Below are positions 11,096 to 22,337 of a DNA stretch of 64,000 bases, piece after piece. The notes beneath the pieces were generated by a model. That model was not told the origin of the DNA, did not search any database, and was given only the letters and a program-made list of their open reading frames with translations. Source of the stretch: Amphiura filiformis (Eukaryota; Echinodermata; Ophiuroidea; Amphilepidida; Amphiuridae); NCBI RefSeq assembly GCF_039555335.1, contig NC_092635.1:56456258-56520257 (forward strand), in the 5' to 3' direction. The position numbers and the translations under genes are program-made. Numbering within the stretch: position 1 is the first letter of the stretch; every line of letters begins with the position of its first letter.

Positions 11096-12153
11096 CAGGC
11101 CTCCAAGGACCACGGGAACGGCGTTCCCAGAAAGTACTTGAGGTCGCAGAAAAAAAATTGAATTTTTTTTTTTCAAAGTTTTCGGCGATTTTGGAGAACC
11201 ACTGGACCTATAGAGGTAGTCATTGTGACGTCAATGCAGCCATCTTGTGGGTACGGAGTGCCTTGTTGCTAAGATCACCGCGTTGACGCTTGACTGAAGA
11301 GGTGCGTCACGCGCTGCGACTTCCGCGCAATCGGGGGGCGTAATGTCTAATGCATGACATGCAGAACGGCAGTACCCACAAGATGGCGGATCCCGCGGAA
11401 AAGGCTGACGGCCTCGATTATGAAATTTCAGGATCATTCACAGTTAATTTGAAAAAAAAAGAAAAAAAATCAGAAAAAAATTACAGTTTGTTATCCTATT
11501 TTTAATGTTTACCTCTCCATCTATCACATATTAATTATTATAGATGCATTGGTTTTCCATGCATTTATAATATGTGATAGATGAAGAGGTAAACACAAGT
11601 TAATGGTTTGCATATTTATTTTCAAATTTTTTTTCAAATTAACTGTGAATAATCCTAGCCCTTCAGAATAGGTCCAATGGTTCTTCAAAGTAGCAGAAAA
11701 CTTCTAAAAAATGTTAAAAATTTTTAAAAAAAATTTGAATTTTTTTTACCGACATCTGATTCGATATTGATATCGAAAATATTGGGCCGATACGATATCT
11801 GATCCAATAATCGGTTGAGCCCTAGATGTGAATATATAAACCAAGAAAAACTGACAACATTGTTAGAAATTTGTGAGTTTTGACAGTATAATACTTTGAC
11901 ATTTTAAGTTGTGTTTTTTGTGAAAAAGGGTGTAAATTTTTATAGAATCCTGTTCCAAAATAAGGCTCAGATCGCACGAGAGAGCATCTAAACCCTGAGA
12001 GCTTCCATCGCCCTGGACCCCGGCCATTATGACATCGCGTTTCGCTCTTGTGATGTACGCTACGCGTACATAAGCCAATTTTGGTTATTTCACAGAAAAT
12101 TTCCAGCACTTGTCATCAAGTTCCCAGACAGCAGAAAATTTTCTGGAGGCCTG
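11096..12153. mobile_element. Possible TIR element with long internal palindrome
   Basis: Outer ends CAGGCCTCCA and TGGAGGCCTG are exact inverted repeats about 1.06 kb apart. Inside, GAACCACTGGACCTATAGA (near 11200) is mirrored by AATAGGTCCAATGGTTCTTC (near 11670), and TTCACAGTTAATTTGAA by TTCAAATTAACTGTGAA. I do not find a clean target duplication, so the outer boundary is tentative. Confidence 0.5.
11507..11594. repeat. Strong hairpin at the centre of the palindrome
   Basis: GTTTACCTCTCCATCTATCA is mirrored by TGATAGATGAAGAGGTAAAC, with further pairing inward (CATATTA.. / ..TAATATG and ATGCAT / ATGCAT). The stem is about 38 bp with few mismatches around a short loop near TGGTTTTCC. Confidence 0.8.
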
Positions 12154-12175
12154 ACCGTCCAGAGTCTAACAAATT

Positions 12176-12380
12176 TTGATATAAGATTGGATCGATTGAG
12201 CCCATATTTATTGGTCGAGCTATGAGTTTTAAAATATTAGACGAGACGTAGTCGAGTCTGATATTTTAAAACTCATAGCGAGACCAATAAATATTGGGCG
12301 TAAAGCATCCAATTTTATCATTATTATGTTTTGGATCCAATATTGCCACACACTTGGACTCATCAAAACATAATAATGGT
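12176..12380. repeat. Hairpin repeat, family 'GATCGATTGAGCCCATATTT', copy 2
   Basis: Matches 4083-4313 over its whole length, with a shorter centre. It ends at CATAATAATG, about 50 bp before the splice acceptor of the TMEM121-like exon. The frame that appears to extend that protein upstream to 12331 runs through this repeat, which argues against the longer start. Confidence 0.85.
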
Positions 12381-12432
12381 CAATAGTCACCTTAAAACTT
12401 TCTCTTTTATTTTACTGATCACAGGTTGCAGG

Positions 12433-13458
12433 ATGGCAGAAATACGGAGTATCAATGTTCTTGAAATTGGAGCCAAGATCCTGTGCATCGTAGTTCTTAT
12501 TCTTCAGTCGGTGCTCCTAGACTACATCTTCATCTCGCTTGATGAGAAGGCCAGTACTGCAGGGCGTTATTTCTGGATCGCCCTCGATGTTTTGATCATC
12601 ATCATATGGATAATTTCCCTCATCTGGAGCCATAGATTTTTCTCCAAATTGACATCGCCTAAAAGAATACCAAAGGGCAGCGGAGGTCTTGTCAGACACG
12701 TCTTCAAGGCAGCCATCACAGAGCTGCCTTTCGCGTACGTCAGCTGGCTGCTCTATTCCTCAGTGTTGGTAGCAAAGATACTGCGTATGTTTTCAAGCCC
12801 ATCAGGCTTTGGTGAAGCATTGTTAAAATCGCCTGATGATATTCTCCTTTCGCCTACTGGTATTAAGATTGTTTTGTCTTTAGCAGGGATCGTGTTTGGC
12901 TTACTAGCTTATTCACATCACAATGAAGTGCATAATTCAAAGTACAAGCTTATTATTGATAAACTTGCTCATTCTGCAAGTTTAGATGTTCTGGATTGCC
13001 TTATGCTTATCTCATATCTATTCATTGCAGACTCAGGTCTGCTCCTGCCTTATCCAATGGACAAGGCCATCAAGGCATTTGGTTGCATGTGTATCCTGCT
13101 TCCCGTTGTACCTTTGTTTGCGTTACGTTATATCTCAAACAGACAAGATGAAAAGACCTTTCAGATGGTGTTAGCGCTTAACTCAGCCTTGTATTTACTT
13201 TTCGTAAACATCCCATTGTTTTCGTTAAGAATCATCCTTTGGGTCCGTCATGATGCGGATGTCACCACTTTCTTGACCAAAAACATCATGGCCATTGTGC
13301 GGGATTCGGCAGATATCTATCTGAACACAGTGGGTTGGTTGAAAGAGCAGAAGAGGAATAAGCCAGAACAAACGGATAGTGCATTGGGTAGTGAAGAGAA
13401 GGAAGGTGGGGAGAGTGTGGAGTTGGATAAAATGAATCCAGCAGCAGCACAGGTGTGA
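12433..13458 (+). CDS. TMEM121/CECR6-family multi-pass membrane protein
   Basis: A 341-residue protein in one uninterrupted coding exon. About seven hydrophobic segments are visible (roughly residues 14-35, 47-66, 96-115, 146-164, 188-205, 212-235 and 250-275). The family is recognised from the block VLDCLMLISYLFI, the following LLLPYPMDKAIKAFGCMCIL and LLPVVPLFAL, then LNSALYLLFVNIPLFSLRII and FLTKNIMAIVRDSADIY. These align in order and spacing with the C-terminal half of TMEM121. Length is close to the usual 320 residues. The charged tail (KEQKRNKPEQ, EEKEGGESVELDKM) is probably cytoplasmic. I chose the start at 12433 because a pyrimidine tract and CACAG acceptor end at 12424, giving a short 5'UTR (GTTGCAGG), whereas upstream in-frame codons lie in a dispersed repeat. 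The biochemical function of the family is poorly known. TGA stop at 13456. Confidence 0.85.
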   Translation: MAEIRSINVLEIGAKILCIVVLILQSVLLDYIFISLDEKASTAGRYFWIALDVLIIIIWIISLIWSHRFFSKLTSPKRIPKGSGGLVRHVFKAAITELPFAYVSWLLYSSVLVAKILRMFSSPSGFGEALLKSPDDILLSPTGIKIVLSLAGIVFGLLAYSHHNEVHNSKYKLIIDKLAHSASLDVLDCLMLISYLFIADSGLLLPYPMDKAIKAFGCMCILLPVVPLFALRYISNRQDEKTFQMVLALNSALYLLFVNIPLFSLRIILWVRHDADVTTFLTKNIMAIVRDSADIYLNTVGWLKEQKRNKPEQTDSALGSEEKEGGESVELDKMNPAAAQV

Positions 13459-14715
13459 GCACGGACTCATCATGGTCAGTGTAGTGGTTCACACCTTGTG
13501 GGTTGAAAACGAATCTGCCCGGCCCAAGCCAAGATCAATTTATTGTTTTGAAACTTAAACCTGTTTAGTTTCACATACTGTTCATACATACCCAACATTC
13601 TTAGCAATTCAATACAGATGAAAATAATAAGGGTTTACAAGTTTAAATAACATTTCCATACCGTTTTCCTTCATAAATTGGAAGAAAATGAGTAGGCCTA
13701 CTTGCAGGAGCAGCTCGGCTCATGAGGTCAACGGTCGAGTCAACGCGTGATACGCGTCATCTTTTGCGCCAGCGTGAGATGGGCGCGGTGACATGCGCAG
13801 TATCACGCAACACTAGCAAATCGTGGATCGTGTTAATTGGGTTCCAACGCTGCGTGACGCAGCTTGTTTATGCCCTGCGTACTGGTCATAAACGGTATTT
13901 ATGACCAGCAAAAAAGAGCGCAAATCCAATCAGAAACGTCGTTATATCGTGAGTATGTATGAACAGGCTATCATTATAGCTAGAGGCAGTATAACACAAA
14001 TTGGTAAATGAGTTACAAAAAAAAAATAACCTTGTGCACAGTATTTAGTTCCCAGGAAGTGGGTTTTCACTAACCATTGATTTGGTTGAAAAAGGAGGTG
14101 AAACATGATCAATTCTGTTATAAAAGGCAGTGAAACCTAATGAGAACTGAGGTGTGTAAACAGACTCAGGCTGGTCGGTGGCACTTCATTGAAGACGAGG
14201 GATTAGCTAAGCTAGCCATCCATCCACCTGTCATTTCGGACAGGTAGTTTGCTATTGGGATGGATGTCTGTGACATGCTAAATTCTAAATATGTTTGAAT
14301 TCATTCTGTGAACCAAAACAAGACCAGACAAACAAGTCAAGTCTATAGCAATTACATGTCGACCGCTGTTTAAACTAACTGAACCCCCAGAAGGAACAGA
14401 TCTAGGTCTGATATTTGTTTTCATGGTCAAATTTTGGACAGGCAGTTTTGGTGAAAAGGACAGGCACTTGTCAAATCCTAGCTGAGACCCTGAGAGAAGA
14501 GAGGTGAAAAGGGACACATGTACATACTTGCTCTGATGAGTTCCCTACAACTTCATGCCACTGTTCCTGCCCAAATTATAAAACTTGGTTTTTTTTATTG
14601 TACATGGTGTATTTCTATTTAATTAAAGGCATGCATATCACATTTTTGTATCAAGTTTGACAAAAATACTGTATTTTACTGTATATTTTTATATGTAATT
14701 TTGGGAATGTATGTA
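13459..14715 (+). other. 3' flank of the TMEM121-like gene
   Basis: Probably contains the 3'UTR. No AATAAA is obvious in the first 500 bases. A CpG-richer patch at 13710-13960 (ACGCGTGATACGCGTCAT) looks like a small repeat rather than an exon. No other gene seen. Confidence 0.4.
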
Positions 14716-15973
14716 CCGTATTCATTCCAATAAGCGCCCAGGGCGCTTAACAAAGTCATTTTTGATGGGTGCTTATTTTTTACCTTGTTTACCTAATTTT
14801 TTAGCTCATTGCGTAAGCGCAATGAACTCTAGGCATGATCCATTTTTCTGTATGTTTTTTTCTTTCTCTTGCTACATCTTTTGAGCAATGGATCTGGTAA
14901 TTTGAGGCGGCGATCTTTGCATGATCGTTCATGATTGTTACTTATTTAGCTAAGAAAATTCGGACAGAAAGTATCATTTTTGGAGCATTTTCTTACGAAA
15001 AGTTTTACCAAATAGTCTCCTATGCAGACTGTTTGTGGTGCTTTTCATATTACAAACACTGTACAAACTCCTTGATAGTGCGAATTTGTAAAAGAGATGT
15101 TGAACTTTACTGTTTCAGTGCGGCTACAATGTTTGCTTTTCAGTGTTGCTGTTCCTTACATTCTGCAAGTCAATAGATAAAGCACCAATTGGGCTCGTGC
15201 TGTGTAGGCCCTTACTTCTGTGCACGAGCCATGAGCAAATAGTGTCTCAAATTCTCCCAATTTGGGCTACCAAATTGTTGGTTGGCAACCCTGACTATGA
15301 ACAAACATCTCACTCATTTATCACACATCTACCCAGTCACTAAACCCAATTAGTTATGTAAACATTTACTCAAGGTGAGTAGCACTTTTTCAATGCCTGG
15401 TATATCATTATATGGGTGACAACCCCTCTCTGAGGTGGAATGTTTTAAAATTATTGTTATTCGATTTGTAAGGAAAAGTAAGTATGTTTTGCCGTTGCAA
15501 CGAACGAAAACGAGTGAGTACTACCAAAGTTATGTTTGAACTAATTATGACTTTAAAAGTTCTAGGTATAGGCCTAAATGTAACAATAATAGTTAATATA
15601 CAGCATCATATGGTCAGCAGAAGAAAATTACATCACCTATGATGTCATATCAGTGTCCTTGACCGGGGTCCTTACTCCTTGACCACTGAACAGCATGATA
15701 TCATGTTGATAACAGATCTATGGAATCAAAATCTTCATCATATCACAGATTCTCAACAACCTGTGATCATATGGACCCTATTGATGTGAAAGTAGTTATC
15801 TATCATATATCCTGTGTCGTTTTATGGATAAAAATGACTCAAAATGTTATTGATGAAATGGTTGCTATCATAAACATCAGTTTTGTCTTTTCAACGGGAA
15901 AAATCCGATACAAAATAAAGTTTTTAGGGCCTAGCTATAATATGGGCATAATTTATTCATGTAGGCCTATTAA

Positions 15974-16157
15974 GCTACTTGCACGGTTCGCCATTATGCA
16001 CTATGTGCGGGAGAGCCTCGAACTGGCAGCATACATGAAAGGAAGAATTATGTAACCTTACACAGAACGTTATGACTAGTTCAATTCCCATTCATGTATG
16101 CTGCCAGTTCGAGGCTCTCCCGCACATAGTGCATAATGGCGGAACCGTGCAAGTAGC
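15974..16157. repeat. Near-perfect foldback hairpin with arms over 60 bp, copy 1
   Basis: GCTACTTGCACGGTTCGCCA at the left is mirrored by TGGCGGAACCGTGCAAGTAGC at the right. The arms continue through ACTATGTGCGGGAGAGCCTC and GAACTGGCAGCATACATGAA with almost no mismatches. The loop is about 50 bp. Copy 2 at 60395-60576 has the same arms with the loop reversed. Confidence 0.92.
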
Positions 16158-16523
16158 GAATAGTATTGAACAATGTACCCCATTTGACATGCACTTATAG
16201 ATAAATAAATTGTCTTACTTTATTAATTTAATAACTTCTTTATTATAAATAAAATGACACATAACTTATGTGAAGTCACTTTCTATCTTTTTTATTTGAT
16301 TCATAAAATTACATTCAACAAAATGATTGAAGAGAAAACACACAAGGCACTGGGCAGACTGTTATAGAATGGAGTAGGTAAGATGCCATGTCCATAGCTT
16401 CACAGGAGTTTCCGACTAGCAATCAACATGATCAGCACATTCAGAAAAACACAGTTTAAGAGTGAAGATTGTAGTGAGTAATCAGTCCTTTATAAATGTG
16501 CTGGCCACTATCTATTATAATAT

Positions 16524-16745
16524 AGTCCCGGGGGGAGAGGGACACACTTTAGAAGTGACGGGTATGTGCCTACCGGCGTCGCAAGTAGGGGCCTATCAGG
16601 TACAAAGCATCATTTAAAAAAGGGGGTCATTGGGTACAAACAAAATAAAAAAAGGGTGTCATTGGGTATAATATTTTGAAAAAAGGGGGTCATTGAGTAT
16701 AAGATTTTTTTTAAAGGGTCATCGGGTAAAAATATTTGAAAAAAT
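16524..16745. repeat. Fragment of the CCCGGGGGG / 'GGGTCATTGGGTA' repeat family
   Basis: Begins CCCGGGGGGAGAGGGACACA and then repeats GGGGTCATTGGGTA-like units four times. Related elements occur at 25372-25788 and 34436-34816. Both ends are not preserved here. Confidence 0.6.
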
Positions 16746-16752
16746 GGAGCAA

Positions 16753-17800
16753 TGAGGTTTGAGAATACTGAAATGTGTTTTTCAAAGTTGGCAGCCCTGT
16801 ATTCATAGCTATACATGGCTAGTTTCAAGTTTTTATTTGGAAATTGCTTTTACATCAGTGGCACTCATCTATCCGATGGTGCATCCAAGGCATTAAATAT
16901 ACAAACAAAACTATTAAACAAAATAAAATCAAAGGATACTTGACAAGCAAAAGGTACAAATAAATAAATGCCTTGAATAAATAAATATCTTGAGAACCGT
17001 AAGTATATTTTCAAAATGCTGATTTGTGCTTGATCACAGCACTATGGTGATTTTGAGGTTTGGGAATACTGAAATGTGTTTTTCAAAGTTGGCAGCCCTG
17101 TATACATAGCTATACATGGCTATACATGGCTATGACATGGTTACATATGGCTATACATAGCTATGCATGGCTATACATGGCCATACATAGCTATCCATGG
17201 CTATACATAGCTGTGCATAGCTATACATAGCTATGCATGGCCATACATAGCTATGCATGGCTATACATGGCTATACATAGCTATGCATGGCATTTACCAT
17301 GAAATTGTTGTAGTTTTTAAATTTCAAGTTTTTATTTGGAAATTGCTTTTACATCAGTGGCACTCATCTATCCGATGGTGCATCCAAGACATTAAATATA
17401 CAAACAAAACTGTATTAAACAAAATAAAATCAAAGGATACTCGACAAGCAAAAGGTACAAATAAATAAATTTACCTTGAATAAAGAAATATCTTGAGAAC
17501 CGTAAGTATATTTTCAAAATGCTGATTTCTGCTTGATCACAGCACTATGGTGATTTTGAGGTTTGAGAATACTGAAATGGCTATACATGGCCATACATAG
17601 CTATCCATGGCTATACATAGCTATCCATGGCTATACATAGCTATGCATGGCTATACATAGCTATGCATGGCTATACATAACTATGCATGGCTATACATAG
17701 CTATGCATCATGGCTATACATAACTATACATGGCTATACATAGCTATGCATGGCTATACATAGCTATGCATGGCTATACATAGCTATGCATGGTATTCCT
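16753..17800. repeat. Higher-order tandem repeat with GCTATACATAG satellite arrays
   Basis: Arrays of GCTATACATAGCTATGCATG (about 10- and 20-bp units) lie at 17103-17290 and 17577-17795. Between and before them, a 250-bp block starting TTTCAAGTTTTTATTTGGAA occurs twice (from 16823 and from 17322) almost unchanged. The lead-in GAATACTGAAATG occurs three times, and its continuation TTTTTCAAAGTTGGCAGCCC occurs in the first two. The whole is a segmental tandem duplication of block plus array. Confidence 0.9.
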
Positions 17801-17962
17801 GACCATAACCCATAACAAATGAGCTACAGCACCAGTGGTGCTCTTGTTTATAATAATTAAGGGGTGTTTATTAAAGACAAATTTTCGTATTATTATACAA
17901 TTGAAAATACCCTTAGTGGGCGCTTATTGGGGCATGGGCGCTTATTGGAATGAATATGGTAC

Positions 17963-18283
17963 ATGATTTGTATCAATGCTTAAAAGTAAGCAGCCCTTTT
18001 GGCAGTCAGTGTTGTACTTGTTGTGTAAAATTGCTACATTGCCACATATTTTGTCCAAAGTGAAATATGATACAGGGTTAGAATTGTATGTATTCAGTGA
18101 TTTTATAAGCATAAACCTCTCACTTATCCTTTTGACCGCTTGTTCAAAAATCACTGGGGACAACCATGATGAGCTATGCACTTGTCTGAAGGACAACCAC
18201 TACCCGGAACCACTATAACATTTTACCTCTAAAATCATGATTTATAATAGTTTTTAAATAAAATGTTATTACTTGTCATGTAA
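17963..18283. other. Intergenic, no gene seen
   Basis: AT-rich, with an open frame of 80 codons lacking any recognisable domain or splice context. Confidence 0.5.
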
Positions 18284-18527
18284 TGTGACACGATCTGGTC
18301 CATGGGGGCCAAAGGCAGCAAATTTGAAACAGAGATAAAGGTAAAAATATGGAGTTAAAAAACAATAAAATACATAAGAAAATAGACATCAAAAAACTTC
18401 ATAACATTAGAACCAAGTATGCTTGGTGTTTTTGGTAAATGATAGCCTATTCTATATATAATGTAATAATTATGGTAGCTCAATCAAAAATATCTCCTTT
18501 GGCCCCCATGGAGCAGATCGTGTCACA
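18284..18527. repeat. MITE with TGTGACACGATC ends
   Basis: TGTGACACGATCTGGTCCAT at the left is mirrored by ATGGAGCAGATCGTGTCACA at the right, continuing into GGGGGCCAAAGG / CCTTTGGCCCCC. Flanks share ATGTAA, a possible target duplication. Confidence 0.8.
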
Positions 18528-19819
18528 AATGTAATATGTGTCATCAAGAAAGATCTAATACCATTCTGTGATGTACACCTAATTTTAATTAACCATTTCA
18601 CTGAGTTAACCAATGATGCTAGTGATTGAGATCCATGCATGACCAGAATGGTGAATTTTGAGCTAGCACAGAATAGTTTACATATAGCTACAATGTATGG
18701 ATTATCCAGAACAAAAACATCAAATTTGATTTTTTTTGCACCCGAAATAGGACACATTTTTGTGGACATAAGCAGAATGTACAGTAAGCTTAGGTTGTCC
18801 TCAGGACAACCTCCATTTTTTTCTTATTTTGGACACTCTATGCATCATTGTAGGCCTACTGTCAGTGTGAATCAAATGTTATTTTTACCCATATATAGAT
18901 GTTTTGGAGAATTTTATTCTTAAGCATTTTACTGCAGTGTATACAATTTTATCTAGTGCTAAAAATTCCATCTTCAAGGTGCAGAATTCTACAGGTTCTA
19001 CATTCACATTACCTCCAATAAAACTGTGTGCTAGCTATTTCAACAAAAAATCTAGGGATATAATTTTTTGTCATTGTGCTGAAAATATTCACATTGTAAT
19101 TTACCTGGCATGTAGTGAAACAAAAGAAATAGGACAATGCTGGTGACACATCCCTTTATAATATCATATAGGCCTACTTCCAAAACAAACGTGTGTAGTA
19201 CATGGACCACAATGGCCTCAACCCATTGGCATAGTCCAATGACCTCAATTAAATAATCATAATGCAAACTTTGACCTCTAGTTGCATAGTATGAGTTTTT
19301 GTAATCAAATTTTCAAAGGTCATTCAATGAATGTGTAAATGTGTTGGGGTTAAATAACTGTGCCCTGATAGATGAGCATGTTGTGGAAGTGACAGAAGTG
19401 ATTGACAGCTGTTTGAGTCATGGTTTGCTGCCAGGATGTTAGCTAAAGTTTGTTCGGCTTATAATAGGTGAAAAAAATTAGACTCATAACACCATGTATA
19501 GAACAGCATGCATGCAGTTGGGTGCAGCAGTTATACACATTTATACATGTAGTTGCAGGGAAAAAAGTTTATTTTGGCATTTGCGATGGCAGCCGGGCAA
19601 TAGGGGCACCAAGGCAAAGCAATGGGGCACCCAAGGCAAATTGCCCTTTGTGCGTGACTGCGCAAATAATGTGTGACTGGTGCACTCTTATGCGAATTTG
19701 TGCAAGCGTGAGTTGGGACTTTATTGATGTGCACAGCAATAAAAACCGAATAATTTTTGCCTGTTACACGTATAACCCAAACAATCTTTATCCAATATCC
19801 ACCCATGTATTGTTTCAAG
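18528..19819. other. Intergenic, no supported gene
   Basis: Several 60-120-codon open frames occur, but none has a domain, a signal peptide followed by splice sites, or codon bias. A GC-richer patch near 19580-19700 has repeated GGGGCACCAAGGCAAA-like pieces. Confidence 0.45.
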
Positions 19820-20063
19820 TATAGACCACTTGACATGTGACGTCATTGCCCGGCAGTATGCGCGCGAATCAAGGCAATTTCCATTGTTCTTTGCCCTGCA
19901 GTGTGCGTGCGTGCGCATCGTATTTTGCTCAGGGCACATGCATTTTAAATCGCCATTTCAAAAAGTACAAGAAAGCCATTGAACAGTGTAGCGGTTTATT
20001 CAAGCATATCAATAGACCAGTCCCTCGCCTTTGTTGATAAACAGTGATGTCAAGTGGTCTATA
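19820..20063. repeat. MITE with TATAGACCACTTGACAT ends, copy 1
   Basis: Left end TATAGACCACTTGACATGTG and right end GATGTCAAGTGGTCTATA are inverted repeats. The interior is CpG-rich (CGCGCGAATCAAGG, GTGCGTGCGTGCGCATCG). Copy 2 in the opposite orientation lies at 58797-59042. Confidence 0.88.
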
Positions 20064-20208
20064 CTATTAAAAGACTTCTGGGCAACAAATACATTGTATA
20101 ATTTTGACAATGCTGGTGTAGGGAAGCAGGGTCACATATATATTACATGTATGTACTGATACAGTAACTGTGGTAGTGCATGCATTTCTATTTTAATACA
20201 TTTACTGG

Positions 20209-20414
20209 TATAGAAAAATTATCAAGTTCGTGGACATTATGGAACATACTCTTTGCGTGGCTGTGCGTAGTAAGCAGTTGTATGCAGATAGCCTCGCTAA
20301 TATGGACGCGTAGAGTAGCGTTGTACGCGCGTGTAGTTAGCATGATTAGTCACAGAGTAACAAGCGTAGTTGAATGTTCCACGATGTCCACGAATTTAAT
20401 ATTTTTTCTATAGT
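20209..20414. repeat. MITE with TATAGAAAAATTAT ends
   Basis: CAAGTTCGTGGACATTATGG and GAACATAC near the left end are mirrored by GTTCCACGATGTCCACGAAT near the right, and TATAGAAAAA by TTTTTTCTATA. Length about 205 bp. Confidence 0.8.
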
Positions 20415-21309
20415 ATGTGTATCTATTTTTTGTTTCAACATTATGTTGAGACTCTCTGAAATAGGTACACAACTACTGCACGATTTACCCACCAAGTTTC
20501 GTTCTAAGTGAGGATTTTTCCTCGCTTGTAAAGTATGTAAACATTTGTATGTACATATGTATACTGTAGAATTCTATCTACAAGCATCTAAACAAGTTGG
20601 GTTTTTTTTGGGGGGGGGACGAAAAGCAGACGCTCTCCACAAAAACATTATTTGGAGTTTGAGCAGCTATATTACTGATACAGGCAGCTGTACGAATGTA
20701 GTATAAGACAAACCTATTGTAATGTTTTGTGGAGGGTGTCTGCCTTTTGTCGTAAAAAAAACCACCTCCTTTAGAGGGATGTTTGTACATGTAGATGGAA
20801 TTTTATGGTGTGTTATCAAGCTGATGTTTTTTGTTGGTTTAATAGGATATGAAAATATCAATCAAGCTAACACATCTGCTGAAATAGTAAGTTTTTTTGT
20901 CTTTGTAATGCGTTTGAGTTTGAATATATCATTGTATTTAATTTTATGCCTATTTATTTTCTTTAAATTATTTTTGTACATGTGCTTATATGTCATAATT
21001 TCATGTTTATGTATATTGGTTGTCTAGTTCTGTAACCATAGTTTACAGGGTTTGAATGTTACTTCCAGAAGTGGGTTAGTGCAATAGCTGCTATGTGTAG
21101 CTGCCACGGATGAGTATACTGTGCATAAATTGGCAAATGTTAATTAGTGCAGCTATTGTACTTTTTTAAATACAAAAGTAAAAAGTAGGAAACTACCGTG
21201 AAATATATAAAATTGGGCAAGCTTTCGACCATCATCACACTCTTGAAATCATCACACCCTTTCTACTTTAATCATCACACTGCCGTCAATCTTTTTACTA
21301 TTTCAGCTA
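20415..21309. other. Intergenic, no supported gene
   Basis: Contains a hydrophobic open frame at 20722-21027 rich in F, L and C; it looks like translated AT-rich DNA and I do not accept it. CCAGAAGTGGGTTAGTGCAA at 21067 is mirrored near 22140, so an older element may surround the one at 21310-22117. Confidence 0.4.
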
Positions 21310-22117
21310 CCGTAAAACAGGGTGACTTTGGACGGGTGGGTGACTTTGGACACACATAGGAAAAACTATTATTTCGTGTAGGCTGTTTTACCTTTTAATA
21401 TTTTTAAGAATATTTTTATATGTTCTTATGTAGTAATGTATGGACATTATAAATGACTAAAGTTTCCCAGTATAATATGTTATCTTATAATATTTTTCAT
21501 AACTTTTTAGCTGGGCCCATAAAATACAGGATTTTTGTGGTGGTCAAACTTCCGGTACTCCACCGGAACATAAGAGTGGAAACTCAAGCCTGTTGGTTGG
21601 ATAGAGAATACAGATGAATCAAGAACCTACCTGGATAGTCATGATATCTACCCACTCTTAAGAATTTAAAAGCAGGCTGTGTCCAATGTCACCCCAGGGT
21701 TTGGCTTCCTTTCCGGGGTGACTTTGGACATAATACACGAATACAAAAAAATTTGACACTTTGTTAAAAATACACCACAGTGACCATGCCCTACCACAAC
21801 AGTGTCCTCTGTGCTCCTACCCACCTCACAACTACTTCCACCCTCTCCATTGCTCTACTCTTCAGGTCGGGGTGACTTTGAAAATGCACTTGAACACATG
21901 GTGTCCAAAGTCACCCCAAACCCAGGGGTGACTGTGGACAAACTTTGCTCCCCCCCAAAAAAAAAATTATCGGAAAATAAAATAAACTCGAGTTGACTCT
22001 ATGGGCATGAACTGTCCTCTATTGGTACTTGCCAAACCCAGCATGAGACTCAGCATTCTACTGATCATTATAAAAATATTTACGACAATACATCAAAATT
22101 GTCCAAAGCCTTTACGG
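21310..22117. mobile_element. TA-flanked element with repeated GGGTGACTTTGGACA
   Basis: Ends CCGTAAAACAGGGTGACTTT and CCAAAGCCTTTACGG are partial inverted repeats flanked by TA. The interior carries several direct and inverted copies of GGGGTGACTTTGGACA (near 21340, 21690, 21715, 21865, 21905 and 21930). A subterminal repeat of this kind could bind a transposase; that is inference. No transposase frame. Confidence 0.65.
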
Positions 22118-22337
22118 TATTGTACTTACCCACTTCTGGCACTGAGAAGAAACATTTTGCAGTAGATATACATACGTGAATGCAAGTTAACAAAAGCGTG
22201 CATACGCCAAAATGCGTAGAATTCATCATGCTTCATTTGTAAATATTTTCCAACTTCCGAGCCCGGTTTCCGAGGAGGACACAATATTTTAATCGATCAA
22301 TTTAAGCATGTGAGAGATAAGCATTATTTTAACCTGT

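Larger units (their letters stand above)
14716..17959. mobile_element. Possible 3.2-kb TA-flanked TIR element hosting other repeats
   Basis: The left end CCGTATTCATTCCAATAAGC and right end GCTTATTGGAATGAATATGG are inverted repeats with one mismatch over 20 bp. GCGCCC / GGGCGC follow inside, and TA flanks both ends. The interior has no transposase frame. It contains a foldback at 15974-16157, a CCCGGGG-family fragment at 16524-16745 and a satellite block at 16753-17800. One composite insertion is the simplest reading, but a chance pairing of two related MITE ends is possible. Confidence 0.55.

Noticed and set aside
12331..12432. Upstream in-frame extension of the TMEM121-like protein
   Set aside because: It lies in a dispersed hairpin repeat and intron, ahead of a clear splice acceptor at 12424.
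15720..16055. 111-codon plus-strand frame
   Set aside because: Its C-terminal part is the arm of a foldback repeat that recurs at 60.4 kb; no domain.
20722..21027. Hydrophobic 101-codon frame resembling a membrane protein
   Set aside because: Composition (F, L, C, I) matches translated T-rich DNA; no family motif or splice context.
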